The notes under the pieces were generated by a model. That model saw nothing but the letters and a program-made list of their open reading frames with translations, was not told the origin of the DNA and searched no databases. Shown in pieces: positions 51,294 through 60,798 of a DNA stretch of 64,000 bases; the stretch's first letter is position 1; the number at the start of each line of letters is the position of its first letter. Source of the DNA: Vescimonas coprocola (lineage in GTDB: Bacteria > Bacillota > Clostridia > Oscillospirales > Oscillospiraceae); NCBI RefSeq assembly GCF_018408575.1, contig NZ_AP023418.1:1082415-1146414 (forward strand), read 5' to 3'. Position numbers and translations under genes: made by a program.

Positions 51294-51829
51294 AACCCTC
51301 CGGCTAAGCCGGAGGGTTGACCAGGCCCTATAAGGGCCTATTACGGACGAAGCCCCTTAAGGGGTCCGAAAGGTCTGCCGGCCGCATTCCTTCTCAGGCT
51401 ACCCTTTAAGGGGTTTTTATTGATGCCTTGGGATTCTTACTACCCGTAAACGGGTCTATAAATTCCTTTATGCTAATTTGGTCGGATATTTTGTCCTCCT
51501 CCAACTGGTTCTATGTACGCCTTGATCGCTTTCTTGTTGCGGCCTACCGTATCCACTTGCTGGCACAACTTCCGCAGTATGATCCCTATGTCCTCTTTTA
51601 TCTTTCCGTAAACCTCCATCCGCCTATATTTCAGCGCAAACACCACATGGTATTGGCAACGCCAGCTGGTATGTTCTAAACTACTTACATCTACTTCTTT
51701 CATGTATTAGTCTCCTTGTTTTTGTAAGCTTTGGTCGGTAAACCTCTTTCTTTACTCTAACTCGGAGACTTTTTCTTGTCTACTTTTCCCCTCGCCATAG
51801 GCTATTTTTCCCCCCGGCAGAGCCGGGGG
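51294..51829. mobile_element. Decayed IS200/IS605-type element
   Basis: Ends are GC-rich hairpins: AACCCTCCGGC..GCCGGAGGGTT (51294-51318) and CCCCCGGC..GCCGGGGG (51811-51829). Between them is a shortened tnpA (51473-51703, minus). IS200 elements transpose as single strands via such end hairpins. Several further stem-loops fill 51320-51410. Confidence 0.7.
51473..51703 (-). pseudogene. tnpA: Internally deleted IS200-type transposase tnpA
   Basis: 76 residues: the family start (MKEVDVSSLEHTSWRC, YHVVFALKYRR) runs to LRKLCQQ and then jumps in frame to VDTVGRNKKAIKAYI near the normal C-terminus. The HUH motif and the catalytic Tyr region are missing (normal length about 150). The protein cannot catalyse transposition by itself. 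Confidence 0.8.
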
Positions 51830-51890
51830 TTGTCTTTGGTTGCCACTGCAGAAAAAGCAGGACAAGCGCCCTGCTTTTTCCGATGCAGCG

Positions 51891-52742
51891 TTACACGGTG
51901 CCGGTGACGGTCACTGTGGTGGTGCCGGGGGTGACGGTATAGGTGCCATCCGTCTCCTGGGTATAGGTGGCCGCCGGGACGGCGATCTGCCCGGCAATGG
52001 TGGCAAAGGTGCCGGTGGCAGCATCGTAGGTGTAGTTGTCTCCTTCCTTCCACGCATCGCCGTTATACGTCACGGTCAGGCCGGTGAGGGCCGGGTCGAA
52101 GGTATCCGTCAGGATCACGTTGTCCCCTGCCGTGGCGGCGGTATTGCCGAAGTTCTGAAGGACGAAGGTATAGGTCAGCTGTCCGCTCTCCGTGACGGTG
52201 GCGGGGCAGATGGCCTTGCTGACGGTGAGGTCCGCCCGCTGGGCCGCCGCCAAGGTCGCCTGCGCCGTCAGGGGCGCTGCCAGACCGCCGCCGGTGACGG
52301 TGGCCGTGTTGGTGATGGCGGCCTCCTGATCCAGCGGCGCATAGCGGGTGACAGCGGCCTCGTACACCAGCAGCGCATTGCCTCCGGCGGGGACGGTGAG
52401 ACCGGTGACGGTCAGGGGAGGCCCTGCCGTCACCGTGGGGGTCGTTTGCAGGACACCGTTGACATATACCCGCAGCGTCCCCTCGTTGTAGGTCAGCGGG
52501 TACACGGTGTCCGTGCCGAAGGCGTAGCCACCCAGATCGTCCGTCAGCGCCAGTTCCGTCAGGGGCGTTGTGCCGCCGTTCACCAGCGACAGCACGTAGG
52601 TGACGTTGTCTCTGGCGGTGTAGCGGCTGCTGGCCGCCGTCTTGGTGAGGGTCAGCGTCTCCAGCAGCTCACCGGTGACGGTGTTGGAATTGGAGGTGCC
52701 GCCGTTATAGATCAAGGTGGCGAAGTTGGTAAAGCTTGCCAT
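51891..52742 (-). CDS. DUF11/isopeptide-type surface protein
   Basis: 283 residues from ATG 52742 (GGAGTGG upstream): two or three DUF11-like beta-sandwich repeats (TKTAASSRYTARDNVTYVLS; KAICPATVTESGQLTYTF). No signal peptide or sorting signal is visible, which is odd for this domain type; some are secreted by other routes or are cell-wall associated. Confidence 0.75.
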   Translation of the reverse strand: MASFTNFATLIYNGGTSNSNTVTGELLETLTLTKTAASSRYTARDNVTYVLSLVNGGTTPLTELALTDDLGGYAFGTDTVYPLTYNEGTLRVYVNGVLQTTPTVTAGPPLTVTGLTVPAGGNALLVYEAAVTRYAPLDQEAAITNTATVTGGGLAAPLTAQATLAAAQRADLTVSKAICPATVTESGQLTYTFVLQNFGNTAATAGDNVILTDTFDPALTGLTVTYNGDAWKEGDNYTYDAATGTFATIAGQIAVPAATYTQETDGTYTVTPGTTTVTVTGTV

Positions 52743-52896
52743 GACATCCACTCCTGTTCGATAGTCGGTGGGGCCGCAGCCCCAATACAGCATATGCCGC
52801 AGCATCAAAGCGGTTGACGGCACCGGGCAGACTCTATTATAATAGGTAGCATTGATGCCGGCATGAAAGAAGGGATGTTCCATAGAGCTGAAACAA

Positions 52897-53505
52897 TTGC
52901 AGGCGGCCTTTTCCGGCCATGTGCCGGGCCTGCTGGGGGCCACCGCCGCCTATGCCGTGCTGGTGCCGGTTGCGGAGACGGCGGAGGGTCTGAGCCTGCT
53001 GTATGAGGTGCGCTCCCCTGCCCTGCACCACCACAGCGGGGAGGTCTGCTTCCCCGGTGGGCGCATGGAGCCGGGGGAGACGCCGGAGCAGTGTGCCCTG
53101 CGGGAAACGTGGGAGGAGCTGGGCATCCCCCCGGAAGACATCCGGCTGCTGGGCCGGGCGGACTTCCTGCACCTGCGCTCCGAGGCCCTGATGCACCCGG
53201 TGCTGGGACAGGTGGCCCCGGCGGCGCTGGAGCGGCTGCGGCTGAACCCCGCCGAGGTGCGGCAGACGTTTCTGGTGTCGCTGGACTGGTTGGCGGCCCA
53301 TCCGCCGGAGGTGTACCGGTATCCCCTGCTGCCGGTGGGAGCAGAGCGATTCCCCTATGCCCGGGTGCAGGCGCCGCCGGACTACCGGTGGACACCGGGG
53401 CAGGTGGAGGTACCGGTGTATGATGGGCTGCCCTACCCCCTGTGGGGGCTCACCGCCCGCATCACCCGTCATGTGGTGCAGCGGGCCACCGAGGGGGCGG
53501 AATAG
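52897..53505 (+). CDS. Nudix hydrolase (CoA pyrophosphatase-like)
   Basis: 202 residues or slightly longer. Nudix box GGRMEPGETPEQCALRETWE with EELG following, and the downstream UPF0035-like context. Start uncertain: TTG at 52897, CTG at 52888 or ATA at 52882; the last sits seven bases after AGAAGGG. Confidence 0.85.
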   Translation: MQAAFSGHVPGLLGATAAYAVLVPVAETAEGLSLLYEVRSPALHHHSGEVCFPGGRMEPGETPEQCALRETWEELGIPPEDIRLLGRADFLHLRSEALMHPVLGQVAPAALERLRLNPAEVRQTFLVSLDWLAAHPPEVYRYPLLPVGAERFPYARVQAPPDYRWTPGQVEVPVYDGLPYPLWGLTARITRHVVQRATEGAE

Positions 53506-53510
53506 AAAAA

Positions 53511-53603
53511 TCAGGCGGAGGAGCAGCTGCTTCTCCGCCTGATTTTTGTTTCGGCTGCCAAAACATAGCCCCGCCCTCCCTAATGGGGAGGGTGGGGCTT
53601 TCC
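53511..53603. terminator. Convergent terminators
   Basis: Two stems, ATCAGGCGGAG..CTCCGCCTGAT (53511-53543) with T run for the Nudix gene, and AGCCCCGCCCTCCC..GGGAGGGTGGGGCT (53568-53602) for the DegV gene on the other strand. Confidence 0.85.
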
Positions 53604-53605
53604 TA

Positions 53606-54445
53606 TTATTTTCCTCCCCGCCGGAAGAAGGCCGCCACCACGGCACCTGGACCGGCGTGGGTGCCGATGACGCTGCCGATGCACACGGACTCCAGCGTCT
53701 CCGTGCCATTTTCCCACAGAGGGGCGCTGTCGGCCACATACTTTTGCAGCAGGGCGTCGCTGAGCCCGGAATAGCCCAGCAGCAGAGGCATGGAGAAGTC
53801 GATGCCGCCGCTCTCGTGGATCTTCTGCACCAGCAGATTGTTGCCCTGCCGGGAGCCACGGGCCTTGCCGATGATGGTCACCTCGCCGTCTGTCAGGGTC
53901 AGCACCGGGTGGATGTTCAACAGTCCCCCGGCAAAGGCAGCGGTCTTGGAGATGCGCCCGCCCTTTTTCAGATACTCCAGCGTGTCCACCAGCCCGATGA
54001 TGCACACGTCCTGCCGCCGCCGCTCCAGCAACGCCGCCAGCTCTCCGGCGTGCAGATGGGCATTGTCAATGGCGTACCGGGCCAGGATACCGGAGCCGAT
54101 GGAGGCGGACATGGTGTCCACCACGAAGATGCGCTCCCGCCCCTCAGCGGCGATACAGGCGCTCTGATAGGTGCCGGACAGCTTGTGGGAGATGGTCAGC
54201 ACCACGGCGCTGTCCCCGGCAGCCTCCACCTGATCGAACAGCTGGGCGAAAGCGTCAGGGGAGGGCTGGCTGGTGGTGGGCAGCACGTCCGACTCCACCA
54301 GCCGCTCATAAAAGCGCTGGCGGTCGATGTCCACGCCGTCCAGCAGCTCCTCCGTCCCGAAGTGGATGGTCAGGGGTACGATGTGTACCTGCCTGCGGTA
54401 CTGCTCCGGCAGGTCGATGGTGGAATCTATGATGATTCTGGTCAT
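53606..54445 (-). CDS. DegV-family fatty-acid-binding protein
   Basis: 279 residues: TSQPSPDAF and SGTYQSA motifs, GSRQGNNLL near the end. DegV/FakB proteins bind fatty acids and act with FakA kinase in lipid uptake. The start overlaps the MarR stop by four bases, so both are co-regulated. Confidence 0.92.
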   Translation of the reverse strand: MTRIIIDSTIDLPEQYRRQVHIVPLTIHFGTEELLDGVDIDRQRFYERLVESDVLPTTSQPSPDAFAQLFDQVEAAGDSAVVLTISHKLSGTYQSACIAAEGRERIFVVDTMSASIGSGILARYAIDNAHLHAGELAALLERRRQDVCIIGLVDTLEYLKKGGRISKTAAFAGGLLNIHPVLTLTDGEVTIIGKARGSRQGNNLLVQKIHESGGIDFSMPLLLGYSGLSDALLQKYVADSAPLWENGTETLESVCIGSVIGTHAGPGAVVAAFFRRGGK

Positions 54446-54900
54446 AAGTCTGTTTCTCCGTTCTGTGATTTTCGGGGGGCTGCCAAGCGCTCCAGATGGC
54501 CGCTGATGCAGGTCAGGGCGTCGTACATGACCTGCCGCTGCTCCGGTGTCAAGCCCTCGCTGGCGGCCTCCACCAGCCGGTCGATCTTCCCTGCAATGGC
54601 CCGGCCCGTCTCCTGCCCCTTCTCTGTCAGTGTCAGAGGGCTGCGGTATCGCTTGTCCGGCCGGGTGACGTAGCCGTTCTGCTCCAGATATTCCAGCGAC
54701 CGGGACACGGCGGCCTTATCCTCCTCGCACCGGTCGCACAGCTGCCCGGCGGTCAGCGGCCCCAGCTGCGTCAGATAATAAAGACACGAGACGTGAGGCC
54801 CCTTCAAATGAAATTCGGACATCTCCTCCGCCTTGATGCGGCGGATGCTGCGGCTGATTTTGGCAATCAGCACGGTAAAGGTCTCGAAGCGCTGCTGCAT
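54442..54900 (-). CDS. MarR-family regulator
   Basis: 152 residues with a winged helix (LTAGQLCDRCEEDKAAVSRSL, wing NGYVTRPDKRYRSPL). First gene of an operon with degV. Two palindromes upstream (54919-54932 and 54960-54973) are likely operators; the pairing with a fatty-acid-binding protein recalls FabT-type lipid control. Proposed by context only. Confidence 0.88.
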   Translation of the reverse strand: MQQRFETFTVLIAKISRSIRRIKAEEMSEFHLKGPHVSCLYYLTQLGPLTAGQLCDRCEEDKAAVSRSLEYLEQNGYVTRPDKRYRSPLTLTEKGQETGRAIAGKIDRLVEAASEGLTPEQRQVMYDALTCISGHLERLAAPRKSQNGETDL

Positions 54901-54918
54901 GGTGGCTCCTCCTTAAAT

Positions 54919-54973
54919 GTTGATAAATCAACAAGTGTGACGTATCATACCACGCAAATGTTGATTTGTCAAC
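54919..54973 (-). promoter_or_regulatory. Twin MarR-type operators
   Basis: GTTGATAAATCAAC (54919-54932) and GTTGATTTGTCAAC (54960-54973), centred 41 bases apart (about four helical turns), upstream of the MarR-degV operon. Dimer sites on the same DNA face. Confidence 0.7.
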
Positions 54974-55029
54974 AAAAACTTTTTCCGGCATGACAGGTGG
55001 AATTTGCGTCAAAAGGTTGACATTTCTGC

Positions 55030-55205
55030 CGGATATGGTACACTAAAGCTTATACTGAGGGAGTAGATGGCTCGGCAGCGAGTGGCAAGTCAACAGACTG
55101 ATGGGACTCCATCTGGCTTGTCTTAAACAACGAGACTCAAGTATGGCGGGGGGTCGTGCTTGGGCGTTTTGGTCAGGCATACCGTGCCTGATTTTCTTTT
55201 TTTGG
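55030..55205 (+). promoter_or_regulatory. yybP-ykoY manganese riboswitch with terminator
   Basis: Conserved elements GGGAGTAGATGGC, CGGCAGCGAGTGGC and GGGACTCCATCTGG..GTCTTAAACAACGAGAC precede a TCAGGCA..TGCCTGA stem with T run (55173-55203). It sits directly before the mntP ribosome site. Mn2+ binding would prevent termination. Confidence 0.88.
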
Positions 55206-55216
55206 AGGGAACCATC

Positions 55217-55786
55217 ATAGGACTGTTAGAATTGTTTCTCATTGCGGTGGGGCTGTCTATGGACGCCTTCGCCGTCTCTGTCTGCAAGGGCCTGTCCACG
55301 CAGACGCTGCAAAGGCGGCACTATCTCATCGTGGGTACGTGGTTCGGAGGCTTTCAGGCGCTGATGCCCACCCTGGGCTATCTGCTGGGTTCCACCTTCG
55401 AGCAGTATATCACCTCGGTAGATCACTGGGTGGCCTTCATCCTGCTGTCCGTCATTGGCGGCAATATGCTGAAGGAAGCCTTCTCCAAGGACGAGGAGAC
55501 GACGGACGCCTCCTTTGCTCCCAGGGTCATGCTGCTGCTGGCGGTGGCCACCAGCATCGATGCACTGGCGGTGGGTATCACCCTCGCCCTACTGCCGGGG
55601 GTGAATATCGTGGCGGCGGTGCTGTTCATCGGCTGCATCACCTTTATTCTCTCCGCCGTGGGCCTGAAGGTGGGCAACGTCTTTGGCCTGAAGTATAAGA
55701 ACAAGGCGGAGATGGTGGGCGGTGCCATCCTGATCCTCATGGGCCTGAAAATTCTGCTGGAGCATTTGGGCGTCATCCAGTTCTGA
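55217..55786 (+). CDS. mntP: Manganese efflux protein MntP
   Basis: About 189 residues, two DUF204 repeats, six helices, with LSMDAFAVSVCKGL and SIDALAVG motifs. Homologues begin M-GLLELF; here the codon at that place is ATA (55217), eight bases after GGAGGG. CTG at 55223 is the next near-cognate start; a longer reading frame from 55160 lies inside the riboswitch terminator. Controlled by the preceding manganese riboswitch. Confidence 0.92.
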   Translation: MGLLELFLIAVGLSMDAFAVSVCKGLSTQTLQRRHYLIVGTWFGGFQALMPTLGYLLGSTFEQYITSVDHWVAFILLSVIGGNMLKEAFSKDEETTDASFAPRVMLLLAVATSIDALAVGITLALLPGVNIVAAVLFIGCITFILSAVGLKVGNVFGLKYKNKAEMVGGAILILMGLKILLEHLGVIQF

Positions 55787-55799
55787 ACTCTGTAAGCGT

Positions 55800-55842
55800 A
55801 GAAAGCGACCCTGTCCAAAGCCGGACAGGGTCGCTTTTTACC
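55800..55842 (+). terminator. Terminator after mntP
   Basis: GAAAGCGACCCTGTCC..GGACAGGGTCGCTTTTT stem. Confidence 0.9.
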
Positions 55843-55868
55843 AAAAATCACTGTGCAGTATTTTCACT

Positions 55869-56879
55869 TTACAGCAGCATGATACCAGCGCTTTCGCAGG
55901 TCTGCACCGTCTCCGGGTCCCAGAGACTGGCCTGCACCTCCCCGATATGACAGGTGCCGATCATCATCATGCACAGGCGGCTCTGACCGATGCCGCCGCC
56001 GATGGTCAGAGGCAACTCCCCCGCCAGCAGCATCCGGTGGAATGGGAGAGTGCGCCGATCGTCGCAGCCGCTGGCGGTGAGCTGGCGATCCAGCGCCGCC
56101 TCGTCCACTCGAATGCCCATGGAGGAGATCTCGAAGCTCCGCTCCAGCACCGGGTTCCACAGCAGGATGTCGCCGTTGAGCTGCCAGTCGTCGTAGTCCG
56201 GCGCACGGCCATCGTGAGGCTGGCCGGAGCGCTTCAGGTTTCCGCCGATCTGCATGAGAAATACCGTGTGGTGCTCCCGGCAGATGGCATCCTCCCGCTG
56301 CTTGGGGGTCAGGTCCGGGAACCGGTCCTCCAGCTCTTGGGTGGAAATGAAATACACATCCCGGTCGATGCGGGTGTGCAGGCTGGGAAAGGCAATGTCC
56401 AGCGCATCATTGGTCTCGCAGACGGCTCCCATAATGGCCCGCACCGTCTGGCGCAGATAGCTCTCCGTCCGGTCCTCCCGCAGGATGACCTTTTCCCAGT
56501 CCCACTGATCCACATAGATGGAGTGGAGGTTGTCCACCACCTCATCCCGCCGGATGGCGTTCATGTCGGTAAAAAGGCCCTTACCGGGGTGGAACTGGTA
56601 GCGCTTCAGAGCCAGCCGCTTCCACTTGGCCAGAGAGTGGACCACCTGCCCGGTGGCGTGTACGTCGGGGATATCGAAGGAGACAGGGCGCTCCACGCCG
56701 TTGAGGTTGTCATTCAGACCCGAATTTTCTTCCACAAACAGCGGGGCGGAGACCCGCCGCAGATTCAGGGCATTACCGAGATTCACCTGGAAATTGCTCT
56801 TGATAAACTCGATGGCCCGCTGCATTTCATAGACAGACAACGGGGTTTTGTAGCCCTGCGGGATACAGACCTTGCTCAT
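55869..56879 (-). CDS. asnA: Aspartate-ammonia ligase
   Basis: 336 residues, AsnA family: KVCIPQGYKTPLS, ENSGLNDNLNGVERPVSF, IYVDQWDWEKV, then GGGIGQSRLCMMM near the end. Makes asparagine from aspartate and ammonia with ATP. Full length. Confidence 0.95.
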   Translation of the reverse strand: MSKVCIPQGYKTPLSVYEMQRAIEFIKSNFQVNLGNALNLRRVSAPLFVEENSGLNDNLNGVERPVSFDIPDVHATGQVVHSLAKWKRLALKRYQFHPGKGLFTDMNAIRRDEVVDNLHSIYVDQWDWEKVILREDRTESYLRQTVRAIMGAVCETNDALDIAFPSLHTRIDRDVYFISTQELEDRFPDLTPKQREDAICREHHTVFLMQIGGNLKRSGQPHDGRAPDYDDWQLNGDILLWNPVLERSFEISSMGIRVDEAALDRQLTASGCDDRRTLPFHRMLLAGELPLTIGGGIGQSRLCMMMIGTCHIGEVQASLWDPETVQTCESAGIMLL

Positions 56880-57307
56880 TGCGTAAGCACCTCTCTTTTT
56901 TGAAAAAATATACAGTTATTATAGGAGCATTTGCCGAAAAATACAAGAAAAAATTGAAATATCGGAGGAAAAAACTGAAAGCGCTTAGGACAAGAGCCTC
57001 CAGAAAAGCGTGCGGCACATACACAGAGCCATATAAAACAAGGCGCACCGCTGGGCAGCAAGCTGCACAGGGATGCGCCTTGTCACAGGTGCGGAGAAAA
57101 TGGGTAAGCAGAGCATACCAGCAAGCGAAGGATGGCACCGTCTGACGATTCGCAAAATGCCCTCCGCCGACGGAGTTTCCTGTCGTATGGATATACCTTC
57201 CGCTTATTGCCGGGATTTTTTTGCTTTTTTGAAACTACTCCTGTCTGCTGACAGGGAGCTTCTTATTTTCTTAATACCTTTCTCGCTTGCCGACGGGGTT
57301 TCGTGCC

Positions 57308-58498
57308 TTATTGGTACTTCTCCCGTATGGCCCGGAAGGCGGGGAGACTGCGCAGGATCATGTCGTGGGAGACGCAGTAGCTCAGCCGCAGGAAGCCTGG
57401 GCAGTGGAAGGCGGTGCTGGGGACCACCAACAGGTCATGCTCCAGCTTGGCCCGCTGGGAGAAGGCCACATCGTCGCCGTCAGGGACCCGGACGAAGATA
57501 TAGAAGGCGCCCTGCGGCGGGATGCACTCGTAGCCCATCTGGGTCAGCTCCCGATAGAGCAAGCGGCGGTTGGCATCATAGGCCGCCAAGTCCGGCCGGG
57601 CATCGGCGCACCGCTGGAGAGCCAGCTGCACCAGCGTCGGCGGGCAGACATGGCCGGAGCTGCGGGCGGCCCCGGCTACAGCGTGGAGCACGTCGGCCTG
57701 ACCCTCTACGCAGGAGGGGACGCAGACGTAACCGATGCGCTCACCGGGCAGGGACAGGGATTTGGAGTAGGAGTAGCACACCAGCGTATTGGGATAGATG
57801 GTGGGCAGGAAGGGGACCTCCACGCCGTCGTAGACCAGCTCTCGGTAGGGCTCGTCGGCTATCAGGTAGATGGGGTGGCCGAACTGGGTACTCTTGCGGC
57901 GAAGAAGCTCCGCCAGCCCCTCCAGCGTCTGGCGGCTGTACACCACGCCGGTGGGATTGTTGGGGGAGTTGACCAAAACTGCCTGTGTATGGGACGTTAA
58001 ATGGGCCTCTAAAATGTCCAGAGAGATCTGGAAGGTGTCCAGATCGGCGGGGACGGACACCAGCTTGCCGCCGTTGGATTCCACAAAGGGGAGGTACTCC
58101 GGAAAATAGGGGGCGATGGCCACAAATTCACTGTCCGGCGATACGGTCAGCGCCCGGATGACAGAGATCAGAGCGGCGGCAGCGCCGCAGGTAAAGAACA
58201 GCTCCTCCGGGCGGATGGTCATTCCGAAGCGGTGGGTCAGATCCTCCGCCACGGCCCGGCGGGTGCCGTCGAAGCCGCCGGCCATGGAGTAGCCGTGGAC
58301 CTGAATGGGATCGGTGTCGTGCAGCACATCCAGCAGGGCCTGCTGCACCGGCTGCGGGGCGGGGATGCTGGGATTACCCAGGGAATAGTCGAACACGTTT
58401 TCCGGGCCTACCTCCGCCGAGCGGCGCAGACCGTAGGCGAACAGTTCACGGATCATGGAGGGGGCACTGCCCAGCTTTTCATACGTCGGATTGACCAT
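57308..58498 (-). CDS. PLP-dependent aminotransferase (class I/II)
   Basis: 396 residues from ATG 58498 (AGGAGCTGG upstream): SPNNPTG, ADEPYRE and the PLP-lysine motif YSYSKSLSLPGERIGY. Amino-acid aminotransferase; substrate not readable. About 35 in-frame codons before ATG lack a ribosome site. Gene-free 57062-57307 lies downstream, with repeated TCCGCCGACGG/GCCGACGGGGTTTC-like segments and nothing else recognised. Confidence 0.92.
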   Translation of the reverse strand: MVNPTYEKLGSAPSMIRELFAYGLRRSAEVGPENVFDYSLGNPSIPAPQPVQQALLDVLHDTDPIQVHGYSMAGGFDGTRRAVAEDLTHRFGMTIRPEELFFTCGAAAALISVIRALTVSPDSEFVAIAPYFPEYLPFVESNGGKLVSVPADLDTFQISLDILEAHLTSHTQAVLVNSPNNPTGVVYSRQTLEGLAELLRRKSTQFGHPIYLIADEPYRELVYDGVEVPFLPTIYPNTLVCYSYSKSLSLPGERIGYVCVPSCVEGQADVLHAVAGAARSSGHVCPPTLVQLALQRCADARPDLAAYDANRRLLYRELTQMGYECIPPQGAFYIFVRVPDGDDVAFSQRAKLEHDLLVVPSTAFHCPGFLRLSYCVSHDMILRSLPAFRAIREKYQ

Positions 58499-58838
58499 GG
58501 TTCCAGCTCCTTTTCCTAAATTTTTGACTGATATCAATATGCGTAAAGCGATACTACCTAACAGATAAATCGGTGCAAATCGGCGGCAGGCAGGGGAAAT
58601 TGGGCGCCGCAAAGACCGACTTTATGCCCATTATACATCCTACGGACGGGAACGTCAACGAAAATGGTTGAATGATTCAGTAAAAATATGGCGAATGGGG
58701 GTTGACGAGGACCGGGGGGAGACGATACACTATATCCATATGAACGAAATTATGCCATTGATGCCTATGCTATCGATGGTACACAAAGCAGCGCTGCGGG
58801 TGCGGCGCTGAAAGAACAGTGGAGTAGGAGTGGAAAAG

Positions 58839-59909
58839 ATGAACGAGATGAAAACGCTGCCGCTGGCCTTCACCTATGTGGGGGTATTTCTGGGGGCGGG
58901 CTTCGTGTCCGGCCCGGAGCTGTGGCAGTTCTTCGGGGCCTTCGGCAACTGGGGCTATGTGGGTTTTCTGCTGGCGGCGGTGCTGTTTACCCTGTTCGGT
59001 ATTTTGCTGGTGCGGCTGACGCAGGTGGCCCACACCGATGAGATGGACCGGCTGCTGGTGCCTTGGAACATCCCGTGGCTGCGGGCGGCCTCCGGCATTG
59101 TGGCGGCGGCCTTTCTGTTCGGCGTGGTGGTCATTATGGCGGCGGGATCCGGAGCGCTATTAGAGCAGATGACGGGCCTGCCTACATGGATCGGCAACGC
59201 CCTGTTCATGCTGGCGGTGGCGCTGGTGGCTCTGCTGGGTGTGACGGGGATGGTCAGTGCCTTTTCGGCGCTGATCCCGGTGCTGGTTCTGGCCACACTG
59301 GCCTTTGCCGCAGCGGCCTGCATAAAGTTCGGCACGGGGAATATCTTCCGGTTGGAGAACGTCAACACCAATCCCCTGATGCCCACATGGCTGGTGGCAT
59401 CCCTGACCTTTGTGGCCTATAACCTGCTGGGGGGCATCGGCATCATGGCGCCCATCGGCAAGCTGGTGAAGAAGCGCTCGGTGATCTACTGGGGCATCAC
59501 CCTGGCGGGGGGGATGCTGACGGTGGTGGCAGCCAGTATCCTGTTCAGCATGGCGGTGTATCCGGCGGCCATTGAGGCGGAGCTGCCCATGGTGGCGGTA
59601 GCCACGGCCATCAGCCCCACGCTGGGGACGGTTTACGGCATCGTGCTGCTGCTGAGTATGTTCTGCAACGCACTGGCGTCGCTGGTGGCCATGCTGACCT
59701 ACATGGAGCAGAAGCAGGTGGTATTCCGCAAACACAAAAAGCTGACGCTGGCAGCGGCGGCGGTACTGTCGTGGATCGGTAGTCTGGCAGGCTTCGGAGA
59801 TCTGATCAGCGTAATCTTCCCGGTGTTCGGCTATCTCAGCGTGGTATTTTTGGTGTGCATGATGGTACACTTCATTCAGTGCAAGCGGCGGGAAAAACAG
59901 TCCGCCTGA
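58839..59909 (+). CDS. YkvI-family membrane transporter
   Basis: 356 residues, ten or eleven helices, with GVFLGAGFVSGPELWQFF at the start; the APC-superfamily build of YkvI proteins. Substrate unknown. ATG 58839 has AGGAG nine bases upstream; GTG at 58830 is possible. Confidence 0.8.
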   Translation: MNEMKTLPLAFTYVGVFLGAGFVSGPELWQFFGAFGNWGYVGFLLAAVLFTLFGILLVRLTQVAHTDEMDRLLVPWNIPWLRAASGIVAAAFLFGVVVIMAAGSGALLEQMTGLPTWIGNALFMLAVALVALLGVTGMVSAFSALIPVLVLATLAFAAAACIKFGTGNIFRLENVNTNPLMPTWLVASLTFVAYNLLGGIGIMAPIGKLVKKRSVIYWGITLAGGMLTVVAASILFSMAVYPAAIEAELPMVAVATAISPTLGTVYGIVLLLSMFCNALASLVAMLTYMEQKQVVFRKHKKLTLAAAAVLSWIGSLAGFGDLISVIFPVFGYLSVVFLVCMMVHFIQCKRREKQSA

Positions 59910-59925
59910 AGAAAGTGACAGAAGA

Positions 59926-59962
59926 TATCCCCCCGGAGGTATTGTCTCCGGGGGATATCTTC
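59926..59962 (+). terminator. Terminator after the YkvI-like gene
   Basis: ATATCCCCCCGGAG..CTCCGGGGGATAT stem with T-rich flank. Confidence 0.85.
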
Positions 59963-60017
59963 CGTCATGCGAAATTACTTGATAGACTTGAAATGATAAG
60001 GCGTCACAGGGCATCGG

Positions 60018-60385
60018 TATCATGCTGCGCCTGAGCGTGCCACAGCCGGGCATACTGCCTCCTCCGCCAGCAGCTGCCGATGGCTGCCCCGCTGGACGAT
60101 GCAGCGAACACCAGAATCTCGTCGCAGAAGCGGTAGGAGGCCAGCCGGTGACTGATTTAGACAAAGGTGCGTCCGCCGGAGATATGACTGAAGCGGCGGT
60201 ACACCTCGTACTCCGGCACCGGATCCGGCGCTGCCGGTGGGTTCGTCCCGCAACATGAAGGGGGCGTTTTGTACAGCGCACGGGTCATCATCAGCTTCCG
60301 GGCCTCGCCGCCGGAGGTGATGACCACCCCGTTTGGCTCCGCCGCCAGCCGGGAATCGTCGTCGCTGATAGCGATGTGCATCTCT
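60018..60385 (-). pseudogene. ABC transporter ATPase remnant
   Basis: Pieces in different frames of the minus strand spell an ABC ATPase C-terminus: SGGEARKLMMTRALYKTP (signature region), MLRDEPTGS (Walker B), PVPEYEVYRRFSHISGGRTF, then IVQRGSHRQLLAEE. At least three frameshifts and no N-terminal half, so a decayed fragment. Confidence 0.75.
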
Positions 60386-60462
60386 TCCGTCTCCTTGCGG
60401 CGATGTGATGAAAAGGGGTCGTACCGGTATAGTACGACCCCGTGATAGCATACCCCGGCCCG

Positions 60463-60798
60463 TCAGGCAAATACCACCTGCACCAGCAGCATATAGGTGA
60501 TGGTGCCGCCGGCGATGGACAGGAGAGAATTGCGCCGCCACAGGTGCAGTCCGGCGGTGACGGCAATGGCGATACACTCCGGCAGCCACTGACCGGCGGA
60601 GGCGAAGGAGACGTTCCGCAGACTGTACACCAGCAGCAGGCCCATCATGGCCGGAGGCAGCAGGGTACACAGCTCCTGCAGGAACTTGGGCAGCGGCTTG
60701 CCGTGGGGGAACAGGATGGGCGGCAGGAACCGGGTGATGACGGTACCCACGGTGATGGCCAGCAGGATGATGAGTGTTTGGATGGCGTTCAGGCGCAT
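60463..60798 (-). CDS. azlD: Branched-chain amino acid exporter subunit AzlD
   Basis: 111 residues, four helices, AzlD family (GTVITRFLPPILFP, LPPAMMGLL). Overlaps azlC stop by ten bases. Confidence 0.9.
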   Translation of the reverse strand: MRLNAIQTLIILLAITVGTVITRFLPPILFPHGKPLPKFLQELCTLLPPAMMGLLLVYSLRNVSFASAGQWLPECIAIAVTAGLHLWRRNSLLSIAGGTITYMLLVQVVFA

